From DASWIP01 sp036397635 (GTDB taxonomy: Bacteria; Actinomycetota; AC-67), in contig DASWIP010000016.1 of the NCBI GenBank assembly GCA_036397635.1, forward strand, positions 1-44,296: 44,296 nt of DNA, read 5' to 3'. Within the stretch, counting starts at the first letter, position 1; each line of letters opens with the position of its first letter. The notes under the pieces are model-generated. The model made no database searches and had not been told where the DNA came from. It worked only from the letters and a program-made list of their open reading frames with translations. Shown one piece after another: positions 23,150 to 31,771 of the stretch. The position numbers and the translations under genes are program-made.

Positions 23150-24411
23150 CGACCGACCTTGAGCGAGAACTGGCTTCGATGCTGCGTGAGAAGGCAGAGC
23201 AGGCTCCGGCGCCGCAGCCGCTGGCGCCACCGACGGTGAGCCGTATCCGCCGCCGCCGTGTCGTGACGATCGCAGGTTCGGGCTTCAGCGCGGCGGCCGC
23301 GGTGGTGGCCCTGGCGCTGGGCGCGCGCGCGCTGATCGCGGATCCTGCGCCGGTGCCGCCCGTGAAGCCGGTGCCCGCGACGGGCTCGCCGACCCCGTCG
23401 CCGTTGGATACGCCATCCTCGGTTCCCTCACCCACGACGACCACCATCCCGATCGCCCCGGCAGATTGGCCGGACGCCATTGGAACCGCGCCCGAACCGG
23501 TCACCAACGATGAGCAGCCGGCTCCCGGTGCGCCGTCCGACCAGTGGCAGTTCGTCGATTGCCAGCAGCCATGCGTGCAGCGGATCCTCCAGGTCGAGGA
23601 CACGATCAGGGACATCGGCGCGCGTGCCTCCGTGGGCGTGTGGCTGTTGACGGAACGCGCGATTCAGCTGGTCGATGCCGGCACGCTGCTCCAGCGGCAT
23701 GACCTTCCACTTCGACCGGGCTCTGTGCCGACGGCCATCGTCGCGGCGCCGGACTACTTGTTCGTGACCGCGGGCGATCAGCTCATCCGGATCCTCGTCG
23801 ACAGCCTCGAGGTGCGCGAGATCGACAGTTTCGTCGTCCGATCGGGTCGGCAGCTGCTCGACATCGCGGCCGAAGACGGTGGTCTGTGGATCTCGTACCG
23901 TGACGGGGATGGCTCGAGCGGGGTCATGTACACCGACTACGCCGCGACCGTGCACGAGACGTTCTCGCTCCCCGGGGCCCACAGCATCGTGAAGGCCGGG
24001 GCCCACGTCTGGGTCTCTGGTGGCTCGGTCATCTACCACATCGATGCCGGCGAGGTGCGTGTTGTCGGGGGGATTTCGACCGGTGGGGAGCCCGCCGCGG
24101 CGCTGGTCGCGCGCGGCCGGCGCGAGATCTGGACGCACCTCGGTGGGCTGGTCTCGCAGATCGACGCGAGCACCGGCCGTGTCCTCGCCCGGTATCCGGT
24201 GCGCGGCGAGATCGCGGTCGAGGCGGGTCGGGTGTGGGTCGCCACCGAAGAGGATCGCGCCCTATACCGGATCGATCCCGACCAGCGTCGGGTCGACCAC
24301 GCCCTCTCGATCGGCGAAGCTGTGACCGTCGCTTCGGGCGGGGCCGGTCAGCTCTGGCTCGCCGTGCCGGATCGGATCAGCACGTTCGTGCAAGTCTCGC
24401 CCGGTCACTGA
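23146..24411 (+). CDS. membrane-anchored propeller-like protein, putative sigma regulator
   Basis: The 421-residue protein has a cytoplasmic N-terminal segment of about 38 residues (MTTDLERELASMLREKAEQAP...TVSRIRRRR), one membrane helix (about 40-63), a Pro/Thr/Ser linker (65-125) and an extracellular domain with repeated LWISYRDGD, VWVSGGSVIYHID, IWTHLGGLVSQID, VWVATEEDRALYRID and LWLAVPDRIS blades, suggesting a beta-propeller. A Cys pair (VDCQQPCVQ) lies at the domain entrance. The short N-terminus could bind the co-translated sigma factor, but it lacks a zinc HxxxCxxC anti-sigma motif. Regulation of the sigma factor is inferred from overlap and topology. Confidence 0.65.
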   Translation: MTTDLERELASMLREKAEQAPAPQPLAPPTVSRIRRRRVVTIAGSGFSAAAAVVALALGARALIADPAPVPPVKPVPATGSPTPSPLDTPSSVPSPTTTTIPIAPADWPDAIGTAPEPVTNDEQPAPGAPSDQWQFVDCQQPCVQRILQVEDTIRDIGARASVGVWLLTERAIQLVDAGTLLQRHDLPLRPGSVPTAIVAAPDYLFVTAGDQLIRILVDSLEVREIDSFVVRSGRQLLDIAAEDGGLWISYRDGDGSSGVMYTDYAATVHETFSLPGAHSIVKAGAHVWVSGGSVIYHIDAGEVRVVGGISTGGEPAAALVARGRREIWTHLGGLVSQIDASTGRVLARYPVRGEIAVEAGRVWVATEEDRALYRIDPDQRRVDHALSIGEAVTVASGGAGQLWLAVPDRISTFVQVSPGH

Positions 24412-24481
24412 CCGGTGCGCGTCGCGTCGCGATGGGCGTGCCGATTCGGCCGGTGCCTGCCCGTTCTGCGAACATACGGCC

Positions 24482-25324
24482 ATGCAGCCCACGCCGAACC
24501 CCGACCGGCCGCACATGGAGATGCCGCTGGAGGAGCCCGCCGAGCCGGTCCTGGCGCGCGACTCCGCGACCGTGATCGTCGCGCGTGATGGGGATCGCGG
24601 CCTCGAGGTGTTCATGCTCAAGCGCACGCTGGCCAGCGATTTCGCCGGGGGCGCGTATGTGTTCCCCGGCGGACGTCTCGACCCGGCCGACCTCGATCCA
24701 GGCTATGTCGATCTGATCGACGGGTGGGATCCGGCGCGCGCGGCGGAGATGGGCGAGGACGACGAGACGCGGGCGCGCGGGATCCTGATCTGCGCGATCC
24801 GCGAGACGTTCGAGGAAGCCGGCATCCTGCTGGCGCGCGGACCCGACGGGACACCGGTGCGACTCGGACCGGACGCGACGCGCTGGATCGAGGTGCGCCA
24901 CGCGCTCCAGGCCGGCGACCACGACGCGCTCGAGGGCGCGCGCGAGGCCGGGATCCGCTTCGACGCCACCATGCTTCGGTTCTGGGGCCGGCTGGTGACT
25001 CCGGTGCAAGCCCCGAAGCGCTACGACACCCGGTTCTTCATCGCCAAGATGCCCGACGGTCAGGTCCCGCTGCACGACGCGCTCGAGACGACGGCCAGCC
25101 GCTGGGTCCGGCCCGGCGAGGCCGTCGAGCAGGCGCTCGCCGGCACGCTGTCGATCATCTTCCCGACGCGCAAGACGCTCGAGTCGATCGCCGGGTACGG
25201 GAGCGCGGGCGAGCTGCTCGCGGCTGCCGTGGACCGGCCGCCGGATCCGATCCTGCCCCGCATCGTGCTGCGCGAGGGCGAGGTGCGCGTCGTGCTGCCC
25301 GACGGATCCTCGCACCTGCCGTGA
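24482..25324 (+). CDS. Nudix hydrolase (NUDT19-like)
   Basis: The 280-residue protein has an N-terminal strand region with ATVIVARDGDRGLEVFMLKR, a GAYVFPGGRLDPAD loop and the Nudix helix in ICAIRETFEEAGILL (REtxEEaGi core). The long insertion between FPGGR and the Nudix helix, and the C-terminal helical extension with IIFPTRKTLESI, match the NUDT19-type subgroup, whose mammalian member cleaves CoA derivatives. The substrate here is unknown. The MBL-fold gene starts within its stop codon (GTGA), so the two are coupled. Confidence 0.88.
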   Translation: MQPTPNPDRPHMEMPLEEPAEPVLARDSATVIVARDGDRGLEVFMLKRTLASDFAGGAYVFPGGRLDPADLDPGYVDLIDGWDPARAAEMGEDDETRARGILICAIRETFEEAGILLARGPDGTPVRLGPDATRWIEVRHALQAGDHDALEGAREAGIRFDATMLRFWGRLVTPVQAPKRYDTRFFIAKMPDGQVPLHDALETTASRWVRPGEAVEQALAGTLSIIFPTRKTLESIAGYGSAGELLAAAVDRPPDPILPRIVLREGEVRVVLPDGSSHLP

Positions 25325-26115
25325 GCGTCACGAGGTTGTCGCCGCTGGTGCGGGTGGTGCTCGCGCCCAACCCGCATCCGCTGACGCTCGAGGGCACGAA
25401 CACCTACCTGATCGGCGAGCGCAACCCGGTCGTGCTCGATCCCGGCCCGATGATCGACGAGCACCTCGCGCGCGTGCTCGACGAGTCCGGCGAGCCGCGG
25501 CTGGTGCTGCTGACACACCGCCACTACGACCACGCCGAGTCGGCCGATCGGTTCGCGGCGATGGCGCGCGCGCCGGTGGCGGCGTTCCCGGTCACCGACG
25601 ACCTGGTTTGCAGCGGCGCGGGCGCCGTGCGCGACGGCCAGCGCATCACCACCGATGGGGGCACCCTGATCGCGCTGCACACGCCCGGCCACGCGAGCGA
25701 CCACCTCTCGTTCCTGCTCGAGGAGGAGCAGGCCGTGTTCACCGGCGACCACGTGCTCGGCCGGGGCACCACGGTGGTCGCGCATCCCGACGGCGACATG
25801 GTCGAGTACATGAGTTCGCTCGAGCGCGTGCGCGCGCTGGCGCCCCGGCGGCTGTATCCGGGACACGGGCCGGTGGTGGAGGACCCGGCGCCGCACCTGG
25901 ACTTCTACGTCTCGCATCGTCTCGAGCGCGAGCAGCAGGTACTCACCGCCCTCGACGACGGCGACGAGACCGTTCACGAGATGGTCGAGCGCATCTACGC
26001 CGAGGTGGACCATGCCCTGCACGGCGCCGCGGCGTTGAGCGTCTCGGCGCATCTGACCAAGCTCGAGCGGGACGGCGTCGTGATCCGGGAGGGAGAGCGG
26101 TGGCGGCGGCGGTGA
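25321..26115 (+). CDS. MBL-fold hydrolase (LACTB2-like)
   Basis: The 264-residue metallo-beta-lactamase-fold protein has NPHPLTLEGTNTYLIG at the start, the metal motif THRHYDHAES (HxHxDH), HTPGHASDHL, TGDHVLG and YPGHGPVV. A C-terminal winged-helix-like domain (about 205-264, HEMVERIYAEV, LSVSAHLTKLERDGVV) is typical of LACTB2-type proteins, which include endoribonucleases; hydroxyacylglutathione hydrolase-like activity is the alternative. It starts at GTG 25321 overlapping the Nudix stop, and its end overlaps the cyclase start by 16 bases. It corresponds by context to mycobacterial Rv3677c. Confidence 0.88.
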   Translation: MSVTRLSPLVRVVLAPNPHPLTLEGTNTYLIGERNPVVLDPGPMIDEHLARVLDESGEPRLVLLTHRHYDHAESADRFAAMARAPVAAFPVTDDLVCSGAGAVRDGQRITTDGGTLIALHTPGHASDHLSFLLEEEQAVFTGDHVLGRGTTVVAHPDGDMVEYMSSLERVRALAPRRLYPGHGPVVEDPAPHLDFYVSHRLEREQQVLTALDDGDETVHEMVERIYAEVDHALHGAAALSVSAHLTKLERDGVVIREGERWRRR

Positions 26116-29100
26116 CGGTGTGCGCGCGCTGCGGGTCGGAGGTGCCGGCCGGCGCGCGGTTCTGTCCCTCCTGCGGTGCAACGCAGGGCGACTTGCCGCG
26201 CGAGGAGCGACGCTTCGTCACGGTGCTGTTCGGCGACCTGACCGGCTTCACCGAGCTGAGCGAGCGTCGCGACGCCGAGGAGGTCAAGCGCATCGTCGAC
26301 GGCGTGTTCGAGCGCGTCACCGCGATCGTCGAGAGCTACGGCGGCCGGATCGACAAGGTCATCGGCGACGAGGTCATGGCGGTGTTCGGTGCGCCACAGG
26401 CCTACGAGGACGATCCCGAGCGCGCGGTCCGCGCGGCCATGGCGATCCAGCGGACGATGGAGGAGTACTCGGCCGACACCGAGGCCGAGCGCGGCGTGCC
26501 CGTGCGGATGCACATCGGCATCAACACCGGCGAGGTGGTCGCCGGGCTGGTCGGCGGTGCCGACGCGTACACGGTGATCGGCGATGCGGTGAACACCGCG
26601 CGCCGGATCGAGGAGGAAGCCCGGGCCGGCCAGATCCTGGTCGGCGAAGCCACCCACGAGGCGTCGCGGACCGCGATCGAGTACCGGCGCCTCGGGCAGG
26701 TGTCGGTGAAAGGCAAGAGCCGGCCGGTCGTGGTCTTCGAAGCCGTGGGCGAGCGCGCGCTGCCCGGTCAGCGCGTCGCCCGCCCCTCGCCGCTGATCGG
26801 ACGCGACGAGGAGCTGGGCCTGCTCGACACTTTTGCGCGGATCGCACGCCGCGACGGTAAGCCGCAGGCGGTCGTGATCATCGGCGAGGCGGGGATGGGC
26901 AAGAGCAGAGTGGTCGCCGAGTTCGCCCAACGGCTCGCGAGCGAGGGCGGGCGCGTGCTCCACGGCCGCTCGCTGCCGTACGGCACCACCTCACCCGCCT
27001 TCGCGGTCGAGGAGCTGGTGCGCGCCGCGTTGCTGCTCGATAGCTCGTTGCACGCCGAGCACGCAGAGCGCTGGGCGCGGGAGCACATCGAGGAGCTGGG
27101 GCTCACAGCAGAGGCGGACCGGTTGATCGCGCTGCTCGGGCTGGGAGAGGCATCGCCGTCGCGCGAGCCGACGTCCACCGGGCCGGCCGCGACCAGCGCG
27201 CCGCTCGCCGGCGGCGCCACCGCCTGGCTCGACGCCGCGCGGACGCTGTTCGAGCGCGTCGCCGAACGCGAGGGGTTCCTCGCGCTCGCCTTCCACGAGC
27301 TGCACTGGGCCGAGGACGCGGTGCTGGATCTGGTGCAGGCCTTGCTGCGGATCACACACGCGCCGCTGCTGGTGATCAGCCTGGCGCGCCCCGTGCTGCT
27401 CGAGCGTCGTCCTGTCTGGTCGCGCAGCCTCGGCACGACGTTGCTGTCGCTCGAGCCCCTGCCGCGCGACCGCGCAGCCGAGCTGCTCGCCGCGCTGGCG
27501 CCGTCGCTGTCGCCGCGCCTGCGCGAGAACGTCCTGGATCGTGCCGGAGGCAACCCGTTCTACCTGCAGGAGCTTGCCCGGCTGCTGACCGACGGCGAGG
27601 TCGAGCCGAGCGCCGTGCCGGTGAGCGTGCAGGCGCTGGTGTCGGCGCGCCTGGATGCGGTGCCGCCGGCCCGGAAGCTGTTGCTGCAACACGCGGCCGT
27701 GGTAGGTGAGGAGTTCTCGGTCGAGGGGCTCGCGGCGCTGGCCGGGATCGATCCCGTCGAGGTCGGGCAGGCGCTCGGTGAGCTCGTGGAGGCCGGGTTC
27801 GTCGAGCCGGTGTCGTCGCCGTCGGTGCCCGGCAGCGCCGCGTACCGGTTCGCGCAAACGCTGGTCCGTGAGGTCGCGTACGCCTCGGTGCCCAAGCATC
27901 TGCGCGCGCAGCAGCACGACGCCGTCGCGCGATGGCTCGAGCAGCGCGCGGCCGACGCCGAACGCGACCTGTCCGACCTCATCGCCTACCACTACGAACG
28001 GACCGCGCAGCTCGCCGGCGAGGTCGGCGCGGCCATGCCCGACGCCCTGCAGCGCGCGCGCGAGGCGCTGGAGCACGCCGGCGATCACGCGCTCGAGCTG
28101 GACGCCGCCGCCGCGGCCGCCGATCTCTACGAGCGCGCGCTGGCGTTCGCGTCCGAGGACGACCCCGCCTCGCTGACGCTCCGGCTGCACCTCGGCGAGG
28201 CGTTGCTGGCGATCTGGAAGGATGCTGCCGCCGAGGAGCATCTGGTCGCGGCGCTCACCGACGCGCGCCGGCTCGGCGAGCGAGCCGTCGAGGCGAAGGC
28301 GCTGCGGCTGCTGGGCGACCTGTACCGCATGCGCGGCCAGGTCGAGCGCGCGCGCGAGCCGCTGGAGCGCGCGCTGGCGATCGCCAAGGAGGTCGGAGAC
28401 GCGCGCGAGGAGGCCGAGGGGTTGCGCTCGCACGGGCTGCTCGACCTGCATCGAGGTCGGTGGTCCTCGGCGGCGTTGTGGTTCCGTCAGGCGCTCGCGC
28501 GCTACCGGCATCCGATGCTCGCCGATCCGCGCGGCGAGGGATGGAGCCTGCAGAACCTGGGCTGGGCCAGCCTGCTGCTCGGCCGGTACGACGAAGCGGT
28601 GCAGTACCTGCGCGAAGGCGAGGAGGTCTTCGGCGCGCTGGAAGATGTCGAGGGGGCGGGCTGGTGTATGAGCCTGCGCTCATGGGTGCTGCTGATGTCG
28701 GGCGACCTCGCCGAGGCCGAGGCGATCGCCGCGATGCTCGAGGATGTCCTGTCGGTCGAGCGGCCGGACGGCGGCAGCTTCGAGTTGGACGCGCAGCGGA
28801 TCATGCGCGCCGCGGTGGCCGCGTTGCACGGGCGCTTCGCCGACGCTGAAGCCTTCGCGAGCACCGCGCTCGCCGGCGCGCAGCGGAACCGCTCGGCGTG
28901 GATGCGCGGGCTGGCGTCGTACCCGCGGTTCTACGTCGCGATGCACCGTCGTCGGTTCGCCGACGCGCGCGTCGCGCTCGAGGATGGTGCGCGGGCTGCC
29001 GCCGCCACCGGCGATCCGCTGTACGTGGGACAGTTCGAGTTCGCGCGCGCGTGGCTCGCCCTGGAGGAGGGACACCCCGAGACGGTGGGGCCGACCGTCG

Positions 29101-29648
29101 AAGGGTTCGCCGAGCTGGGCGGGTATCAGGAGCCGGAGGGAGCCGGCGTGCGGTGGCTGCTGGCGCGGGCATACGCGGCGATGGGCAAGCGGGCGGAGGC
29201 GCGCGCGCTGCTCGAGCGGTCGGTGGGACGGCAGAGCATCGTGCTGATCGGACCGGCGATGGCACGCGCGCAGCTGGCGGAGCTGATGATCGTCGACGGC
29301 GAGCCGGCCGGGGCCGTCGAGGTCGCGCGCGCGGCGGTCGAGGAGGCCGGTCAGGACGTGATCGCGCGCGTGGCCGCGCTGCGGACGCTGGCGACGGCCG
29401 CGCTCGCCGCGGGGGATGCGGCCGAGGCCGAGCGGGCCGCGCGCGAGGAGATCATGCTGCTCGAGCAGACCGATCATCAGGTCGAGCGCGTGCGCGCACT
29501 GTCGCTGCTCGCGGGGGCGCTGGACGCGCAACGGCGCCACGACGAGGCCGCCGAGACCTTCGATCAGGCGCGCGCGGCCCTCGCTGCGTTGCCTCCGGCG
29601 ACCGACACGACGGATCTGGTGGAGCTGTTGGGGAGCTCGACCAACTAG
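26100..29648 (+). CDS. class III adenylate/guanylate cyclase - AAA ATPase - TPR fusion
   Basis: From GTG 26100 (GGGAGGGAG upstream) the protein has 1182 residues. Order: zinc ribbon with C8, C11, C22, C25; class III cyclase (about 36-215) with metal aspartates D46 (FGDLTGF) and D90 (VIGDEVMAVFG), substrate Lys K86, and GDAVNTARR with N165 and R169; AAA-type ATPase (about 230-560) starting PLIGRDEE with Walker A GEAGMGKSR (262-270); then a long helical TPR-like region to the end. The cyclase residues are complete, so cyclic nucleotide synthesis is plausible. This architecture recurs as large actinobacterial signalling proteins resembling STAND ATPases. Sensing by the TPR region is inferred. 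It is the third gene of the Nudix-MBL operon. Confidence 0.9.
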   Translation: MAAAVTVCARCGSEVPAGARFCPSCGATQGDLPREERRFVTVLFGDLTGFTELSERRDAEEVKRIVDGVFERVTAIVESYGGRIDKVIGDEVMAVFGAPQAYEDDPERAVRAAMAIQRTMEEYSADTEAERGVPVRMHIGINTGEVVAGLVGGADAYTVIGDAVNTARRIEEEARAGQILVGEATHEASRTAIEYRRLGQVSVKGKSRPVVVFEAVGERALPGQRVARPSPLIGRDEELGLLDTFARIARRDGKPQAVVIIGEAGMGKSRVVAEFAQRLASEGGRVLHGRSLPYGTTSPAFAVEELVRAALLLDSSLHAEHAERWAREHIEELGLTAEADRLIALLGLGEASPSREPTSTGPAATSAPLAGGATAWLDAARTLFERVAEREGFLALAFHELHWAEDAVLDLVQALLRITHAPLLVISLARPVLLERRPVWSRSLGTTLLSLEPLPRDRAAELLAALAPSLSPRLRENVLDRAGGNPFYLQELARLLTDGEVEPSAVPVSVQALVSARLDAVPPARKLLLQHAAVVGEEFSVEGLAALAGIDPVEVGQALGELVEAGFVEPVSSPSVPGSAAYRFAQTLVREVAYASVPKHLRAQQHDAVARWLEQRAADAERDLSDLIAYHYERTAQLAGEVGAAMPDALQRAREALEHAGDHALELDAAAAAADLYERALAFASEDDPASLTLRLHLGEALLAIWKDAAAEEHLVAALTDARRLGERAVEAKALRLLGDLYRMRGQVERAREPLERALAIAKEVGDAREEAEGLRSHGLLDLHRGRWSSAALWFRQALARYRHPMLADPRGEGWSLQNLGWASLLLGRYDEAVQYLREGEEVFGALEDVEGAGWCMSLRSWVLLMSGDLAEAEAIAAMLEDVLSVERPDGGSFELDAQRIMRAAVAALHGRFADAEAFASTALAGAQRNRSAWMRGLASYPRFYVAMHRRRFADARVALEDGARAAAATGDPLYVGQFEFARAWLALEEGHPETVGPTVEGFAELGGYQEPEGAGVRWLLARAYAAMGKRAEARALLERSVGRQSIVLIGPAMARAQLAELMIVDGEPAGAVEVARAAVEEAGQDVIARVAALRTLATAALAAGDAAEAERAAREEIMLLEQTDHQVERVRALSLLAGALDAQRRHDEAAETFDQARAALAALPPATDTTDLVELLGSSTN

Positions 29649-29719
29649 CCGCGCCTGCCCCCCAGCGGCTATCGTTCCACCTGCGGCGCCGACCGGCGCC
29701 GGAACCAGGGGGGAGCGTG

Positions 29720-30145
29720 ATGTTCAACCACATCCTCGTCGGCACCGACGGCTCCGGCACGGCCGCCGCCGCGGTGAAAAGGGCCGTCGATATGGCCAAG
29801 TCGGCCAACGGCAGGCTGACCGTGATGAGCGCGTATCCGGCCGCCAAGGCCTCGGCACCGCCGTTCACGTCTCTGGACGTCGCTCCCGGGATCGAGGTTG
29901 CCACAGGGCTGCTCGAAGACGTCGAGAAGCGGTACGGAGACGAGGTTCAGTTGAAGACCGTCGCGCGGGAGGGAGCGCCCGGTGACGTGCTGCTCGAGAT
30001 CGCCGAGGACGAGGATGTGGACGTGATCGTCGTGGGGAACCGGGGCATGACCGGAGCGAAGCGGTTCGTGCTGGGGAGCGTGCCGAACACGATCTCGCAT
30101 CATGCGCCGTGCAACGTGCTGATCGTGCACACGACGGACGAGTAG
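29720..30145 (+). CDS. universal stress protein (UspA family), ATP-binding type
   Basis: A 141-residue single-domain Usp with the start MFNHILVGTDGSGTAAAAVKRA and the nucleotide motif VVGNRGMTGAKRFVLGSVPNTI (GxxG-x9-GS). This is the ATP-binding subgroup. ATG 29720 is preceded by AGGGGGGAG. It is followed 12 bases after its stop by a second Usp, so the two are probably co-transcribed and may heterodimerise. The intervening 70 bases after the cyclase gene hold a GGCGCC/GGCGCC hairpin. Confidence 0.92.
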   Translation: MFNHILVGTDGSGTAAAAVKRAVDMAKSANGRLTVMSAYPAAKASAPPFTSLDVAPGIEVATGLLEDVEKRYGDEVQLKTVAREGAPGDVLLEIAEDEDVDVIVVGNRGMTGAKRFVLGSVPNTISHHAPCNVLIVHTTDE

Positions 30146-30157
30146 CAGGAGGGTCCG

Positions 30158-30520
30158 ATGTACAAGAAGGTGCTGCTGACGACCGACGGCTCGCCGACGG
30201 CGTCGAACGCGGTGCGAGTCGGGTCTGCGCTTGCGCGCGCGTCGGGCGCCGAGATCCTGCTGCTGCACGTCGGGGACCCCGCCGAAGGGAAGAAGGCGCT
30301 GGAGACGACTTCGGGTCAGATCGAGGGCGACGTGTCCGCGCTGTCGGTGGAAGGCGATCCCGCGGACAAGATCCTCGAGGTGGCCGAGAACGAAGGCGTC
30401 GATCTGATCGTGGTGGGGAACAAGGGCATGACGGGCGCGCGGCGGTTCCTGCTGGGCAGCGTGCCGAACCAGGTGTCGCACAACGCGTCGTGCGACGTCT
30501 TCATCGTCAAGACCACCTGA
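30158..30520 (+). CDS. universal stress protein (UspA family), short
   Basis: A 120-residue Usp: MYKKVLLTTDGSPTASNAVR, then VVGNKGMTGARRFLLGSVPNQV, keeping the ATP-binding GxxG-x9-GS motif. It is about 20 residues shorter than its neighbour, lacking the middle loop-helix (AGKT-like insertion region). AGGAGGG precedes the ATG. A 150-bp inverted-end element begins five bases after its stop. Confidence 0.9.
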   Translation: MYKKVLLTTDGSPTASNAVRVGSALARASGAEILLLHVGDPAEGKKALETTSGQIEGDVSALSVEGDPADKILEVAENEGVDLIVVGNKGMTGARRFLLGSVPNQVSHNASCDVFIVKTT

Positions 30521-30525
30521 GGTCT

Positions 30526-30675
30526 CGTTAGGGGGATTTCTTGCCGTTCAGGGCGCGATCTGCGCCCCGAGTGCAAGGCGCGAGGAGCGCGCATATTCAG
30601 GGAATATGCAACCGCCGGGCAACGCAGCAATCGGGGATGCAGGCGCGTTCTGACGGTAAAAGGATTTCCCTAACG
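30526..30675. mobile_element. 150-bp structured element with imperfect inverted ends (MITE-like)
   Basis: The ends form a terminal inverted repeat of about 26 bases: 30526-30551 begins CGTTAGGG and 30650-30675 ends CCCTAACG; 18 of 26 positions match ungapped and more with one gap. Inside are three hairpins: GGGCGC/GCGCCC (30551-30567), a GCGC/GCGC stem, and a perfect 8-bp stem GCATATTC/GAATATGC (30591-30609). It has no open reading frame. It could be a non-autonomous transposon or a dispersed structured repeat. Target-site duplication is not clear. Confidence 0.6.
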
Positions 30676-30691
30676 CGACACTAGTGTTGCG
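30674..30691. other. 18-base near-perfect palindrome adjoining the inverted-end element
   Basis: CGCGACACTAGTGTTGCG is symmetric at 16 of 18 positions around a perfect ACACTAGTGT core (30678-30687). It starts at the outer edge of the 150-bp element. The rest of the 30692-30876 gap shows no gene I can support. Confidence 0.5.
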
Positions 30692-30876
30692 AGTCAGTGA
30701 TTCGCATCATTGATCGTTTCCCCAGGTGTTGGGCGGGCCAGCGTATGTTTGAGGTCGTATAGCGCCCTCATCCATACGGGAAGCAAGAACTGGATCGCTG
30801 TCCCGGTCACATGCTGAACCGAATTTCTGAACCACGACACTGATAGCCGACCTCCACCGGCGCTTCCAGGCTCGTG

Positions 30877-31638
30877 CTACGAGGGCCAGGTGACCTCGAG
30901 CACCACGTTCCGCATCGGCGGGATCGTCGCACCTGCTCGCAGGTGACGAAGCGCGATCGCATATTCGGCCGGCGCGGTCATCGACGTCTCGAGCTCGAGT
31001 GGTGGCGTCCCTTCGTCCCGGGCCGGCTCGGCGTAGGGGATCCCGGTCGCGGTCTGCGAGCGCCCGAGCACGCTTCCCTGCAGCAGGACCAGCGCACCGT
31101 CCGGTCCATCCCATCTGGCGTGCGCGGAGAACCTCCCGGCCCGCGTCGGCTGCAGCTCGAAGAACGGGTTGCACGCGTTGTCCGAGCAGTCGCGGCCGCC
31201 GGGCGGCGGCGGGACGACCGGCAACGCGATGGTGATGGCTCGCTCACCCTCCTCGTATTCGAGCACCAGGTCGGTGGTCACGCGCTGCTCGCTGCGGACG
31301 ACGATCGCCACGCCGCGCATGCCGGCGCCTGTCACGGTCTCACGCACACCGGCCCGCACGTCCCGGACGCACCCGGCGCGCGACGGGTCGACGGGCTCAT
31401 CGAGCATCCGGAGCGCGCAGACGTCCACCACGGCGTCGCTCGGCTCGAACCGAACGATGACGCGCGCTGCCCCGGTGAACGGCTGGAAGCCGATCCGCAA
31501 CGGATCCCCTGCGGGCAGCTGCAGGCCTCGCCCGATCAGGCTCGCCGAGGGCTGCTGGCCGGGCGGCGGGACCGTTCCCTCGCCGCTGCACGCGGCGGTC
31601 AGGACCAGCAGGAGCACGCAGAGCGTGAGACGTTGCAT
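30877..31638 (-). CDS. hypothetical lipoprotein
   Basis: The 253-residue protein begins with a type II signal peptide, MQRLTLCVLLLVLTAACSGE, with the lipobox LTAAC ending at Cys 17, so it should be lipid-anchored outside the membrane. The mature part has a Pro/Gly-rich linker and beta-rich sequence with Cys pairs (CALRM...GCVRD; RDCSDNACNPF) that may be disulfides. I do not recognise a family. It is the most downstream gene of the minus-strand run that contains the Ig-like proteins. Confidence 0.8.
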   Translation of the reverse strand: MQRLTLCVLLLVLTAACSGEGTVPPPGQQPSASLIGRGLQLPAGDPLRIGFQPFTGAARVIVRFEPSDAVVDVCALRMLDEPVDPSRAGCVRDVRAGVRETVTGAGMRGVAIVVRSEQRVTTDLVLEYEEGERAITIALPVVPPPPGGRDCSDNACNPFFELQPTRAGRFSAHARWDGPDGALVLLQGSVLGRSQTATGIPYAEPARDEGTPPLELETSMTAPAEYAIALRHLRAGATIPPMRNVVLEVTWPS

Positions 31639-31717
31639 CGGCCGCGTATCGTAGCCTCTGCGTGGTGCCGGCGAACCGCCGGAAGGGCGGCCGGGCGCCC
31701 GAACAAGGCCCGGAAAG

Positions 31718-31756
31718 GCAGGGACGAGGAGGCCCGCCGCGACCCCCTCGCCCTGC
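31718..31756 (-). terminator. terminator after the first Ig-like gene
   Basis: GCAGGGACGAGG (31718-31729) pairs with CCTCGCCCTGC (31746-31756) with one bulge and a 16-base loop. It lies 15 bases beyond the stop of the minus-strand gene ending at 31772 and before the lipoprotein gene. No T-run is present. Confidence 0.5.
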
Positions 31757-31771
31757 GTCTTGTTTGAGCGG

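Noticed and set aside
30707..31174. 155-codon minus-strand frame overlapping the lipoprotein gene
   Set aside because: Out of frame with a convincing lipoprotein that has a signal peptide and lipobox; the product is Arg/Ala/Asp-rich.
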